A stretch of DNA of 64,000 bases from the NCBI RefSeq assembly GCF_003952225.1, contig NZ_CP034437.1, forward strand, positions 2,122,501 to 2,186,500, written 5' to 3'. Within the stretch, counting starts at the first letter, position 1; every line of letters starts with the position of its first letter. Shown piece by piece: positions 62,137 to 64,000 of this stretch. The notes under the pieces were generated by a model. That model was given only the letters and a program-made list of their open reading frames with translations. It was not told the origin of the DNA and ran no database searches. This stretch comes from Paenibacillus albus (GTDB lineage Bacteria; Bacillota; Bacilli; Paenibacillales; Paenibacillaceae). Position numbers and translations under genes: made by a program.

Positions 62137-63393
62137 CTAGTTCAGCGCGGCATTCGTGCCGGCCGTATAGCCCGTCGAGAACGCTGCTGTAATATTGTAT
62201 CCGCCGGTATACCCGTGAATATCGAGCACTTCGCCGCAGAAGAAGAGCCCGCTCTTCAGCTTGGATTCCATCGTCTTCGGATCAATTTCCTTCAAGTTCA
62301 CGCCCCCGCCAGTGACAAAAGCATCCTCCAGCTTCAGCGTCCCATATGCGCGGAGCGGAAAAGCCTTCATAAGTTTCACAAGCGCAAGCCAAGACTGCTT
62401 CGGGATGTTGTCATAGGTCAGCTGCTCGTCCAGCTCTGCAGCTGCCAGAAGCAGCGGGATCATGCGCTCAGGCAGGTAGCCTTTCAGCACATTCTTGATT
62501 GATTTCTTCGCTTCGAGCTTGACCAGCTGCAGCGATTCCGCGTATACCTCATCGGTGCTTCGGCCTGGGAAGAGGTCGATGGTCAGCAGAACGCTGCCTC
62601 CGCCAGCTTGCTTCAGCTGCTTCACGACAAACTGGCTGCAGCGCAGCGCAATCGGGCCGGATATGCCGAAATGCGTGAAGATCATATCGCCTTCATGCGA
62701 GATCTGCTTCTTGCCCTTCGCATTCCAGACGGAGAGGCTTACTTCACGCAGCGACAAGCCCTGCAGCTCCTTGCTCGCAATGAAAGGTTCATTGACCGTA
62801 ATCGGCACCTCAGTCGGGAACAGATCGGTAATGGTGTGCCCCGCCGCTTCCGCCCACGGATAGCCATCTCCGGTCGAGCCGGTATGAGGTACGGATTTGC
62901 CGCCTACTGCGATGATGACGCTTCTGCTAGATATATTTTCGCCAGATGCGGTCGTCACGCCCAACACGCCATCCTCGCTGAAATTCACCCGTTTCACCGG
63001 CGTGTTCACACGGATATCGACGCCTTGCCCCCGTACTTGATTGATGAGGGCATCAACGACGGTCTTCGCTTTGTCCGATACGGGGAACATCCGGCCGTTA
63101 TCTTCTTCCTTCAGCCGAATGCCGAGCTGCTCGAAGAACGCGATGATATCCTTGTTGCCGAAATTCGCAAGCGAGCTGTGCAAAAATCTTCCGTTGCCCG
63201 GTATATGCTTGATGAGCTCGTCGATGTCCTTGTTATTGGTGACGTTGCAGCGGCCTCCTCCGGAGATGCCAAGCTTGCGTCCGAGCTTGTCGCCCTTGTC
63301 CAGCAGCAGCACCTTCGCGCCGTGCTTGCTCGCTGCGATACCCGCCATTAGGCCTGCCGAGCCGCCGCCGATAATAATTACGTCATATGTCAT
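62137..63393 (-). CDS. HI0933/YtfP-family FAD-dependent oxidoreductase
   Basis: A 418-residue flavoprotein. The FAD-binding dinucleotide fold opens the protein ([52 protein letters not shown]), and the family-specific [55 protein letters not shown] closes it (as FVTGGGVNL... in this copy). AAGGGG lies 9 bases before ATG 63393; the frame runs further 5' without a binding site. Relatives are annotated as NAD(P)/FAD oxidoreductases; some reduce flavin-linked or tRNA-modification substrates, but no function is settled. Confidence 0.92.
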   Translation of the reverse strand: MTYDVIIIGGGSAGLMAGIAASKHGAKVLLLDKGDKLGRKLGISGGGRCNVTNNKDIDELIKHIPGNGRFLHSSLANFGNKDIIAFFEQLGIRLKEEDNGRMFPVSDKAKTVVDALINQVRGQGVDIRVNTPVKRVNFSEDGVLGVTTASGENISSRSVIIAVGGKSVPHTGSTGDGYPWAEAAGHTITDLFPTEVPITVNEPFIASKELQGLSLREVSLSVWNAKGKKQISHEGDMIFTHFGISGPIALRCSQFVVKQLKQAGGGSVLLTIDLFPGRSTDEVYAESLQLVKLEAKKSIKNVLKGYLPERMIPLLLAAAELDEQLTYDNIPKQSWLALVKLMKAFPLRAYGTLKLEDAFVTGGGVNLKEIDPKTMESKLKSGLFFCGEVLDIHGYTGGYNITAAFSTGYTAGTNAALN

Positions 63394-63612
63394 TAGGAAA
63401 TACCCCTTATTGTTGCTTTTTGTAGAATGGTAGGAAGGCGCTTCTATGCCGTTACTTATCATACTATCCAGCTATTTGTGCGTCTACACAGCAATATGAA
63501 TGAAATCTACTAATTCGCTACATTGTCAAATAGCGTCACCTGTGCTTTAATCGGGATAACGGTATAATTTGACCCTAATAGCTGGGTATTTGGAAGGGTG
63601 GGATTCTACTTT

Positions 63613-64000
63613 GTGTGGAAGCTAATGCTCCTGCAATTTCTTGTCGCATTATTACCTGTCTTCGTCTTCCAGATCTGGTTCGACTTCACAAAGCCGCGCA
63701 AAAACATCCTGATTCTCATTACTTCTGTATGTGCATCAAGTATTATTATGGCGCTGTGCATTTGCTCGGAGGTTCAAGGGTTCGATCTGGATTACCGCTA
63801 TGTGCCGATGATCATCGGTTCCTTGTATGGCGGCAGTGCTATTATGCTGACGTTGACTGCAATCTTTGCCGTATCGCAATGGGCATTCATGCATGGCGAC
63901 TGGGGCTGGATAGAAATCGGCGGCGCATTGCTCTTACTGCCTATGATGTATAAGTTCCACAAAGGCTTTTTGAATCTATCGCAGCGGCGCAAACTTATGA
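63613..64000 (+). CDS. Multi-TM sensor protein N terminus, 5TM-LYT-like (partial, cut by window edge)
   Basis: An open frame from GTG 63613 (GGTGGGA 9 bases upstream) runs off the window after 129 codons. Visible helices include LLQFLVALLPVFVFQIWF, ILILITSVCASSIIMALCICS and MIIGSLYGGSAIMLTLTAIFAVSQW; the GSLYGG segment recalls the 5TM receptors of LytS/YhcK kinases and of KinB-like sporulation kinases. A kinase or cyclase domain is expected beyond the edge. An ATG at 63625 is an alternative start. Confidence 0.65.
   Translation, partial: MWKLMLLQFLVALLPVFVFQIWFDFTKPRKNILILITSVCASSIIMALCICSEVQGFDLDYRYVPMIIGSLYGGSAIMLTLTAIFAVSQWAFMHGDWGWIEIGGALLLLPMMYKFHKGFLNLSQRRKLM

Overview
The window looks like chromosome from a spore-forming, sugar-scavenging Bacillales member, most probably Paenibacillaceae (Paenibacillus-like). 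Pointers are strong AGGAGG-type ribosome binding sites with many TTG and GTG starts, YesM/YesN two-component genes beside LplB/YtcP-type sugar permeases, a ROK-type XylR with xylAB, BlaI/M56 and YknXYZ-like modules, and a 5TM-LYT type kinase. I see no rRNA, tRNA, insertion sequence, phage or CRISPR array. Nearly every transcription unit ends in a clear intrinsic terminator. The genus is inference; the gene families are read from the sequence.

Layout. 1-4.8 kb (minus): a sugar ABC importer (two permeases, one cut by the edge) behind a YesM sensor kinase and YesN response regulator, with a 20-bp-spaced direct repeat abutting a weak -35 in front of the permease. 5-9.7 kb: an amidoligase with a broken small reading frame in front of it, a 166-residue protein without signal peptide, an aldo/keto reductase, an ECF sigma factor with a hydrophobic tail and a methyltransferase. 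10-16.1 kb: a nucleoside uptake operon (BMP lipoprotein, ATPase, two permeases) running into a sulfite-oxidase-fold molybdoenzyme and a nucleoside phosphorylase. 16.2-23.1 kb: a DUF6492-like glycosyltransferase, mannose-1-phosphate guanylyltransferase, a YbjQ protein with a tiny membrane protein, a hybrid histidine kinase broken by one amber codon, and a TetR/SDR pair with a palindromic operator.

23.2-27.9 kb: a BlaI repressor and M56 peptidase, with a DUF2231 membrane protein carrying a similar operator; then a methyltransferase and an AraC/phytanoyl-CoA dioxygenase pair. 28-37.9 kb: a YknXYZ/MacAB-like export system with glycine-rich partners, a GH2 beta-galactosidase, an orphan efflux adaptor and an Fsr-type MFS exporter. 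38.0-38.35 kb: an intergenic array of six related palindromes. 38.5-41.9 kb: small uncharacterised proteins, a DUF2087 protein, a GIY-YIG-like protein and an MFS transporter.

42-47.4 kb: an organosulfur operon (sulfonate-type ABC importer, flavin monooxygenase, TauD-type dioxygenase) behind a leader with its own terminator; its lipoprotein gene looks frameshifted in the signal peptide. 48.6-58.4 kb: the xylose locus, in which xylR and xylAB flank a 5.5-kb gene for a protein of about 1,840 residues with roughly fifteen DUF11-like repeats and no signal peptide. 58.6-64 kb: a chemotaxis receptor, a PAS-XRE regulator, a small conserved protein, a flavoprotein of the HI0933 family, and the start of another multi-TM sensor cut by the window edge.

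Three genes carry single-base lesions (C5 run before the amidoligase, TAG in the hybrid kinase, A5 run in the sulfonate-binding lipoprotein). They may be real decay or assembly errors and should be checked against raw reads before being believed.
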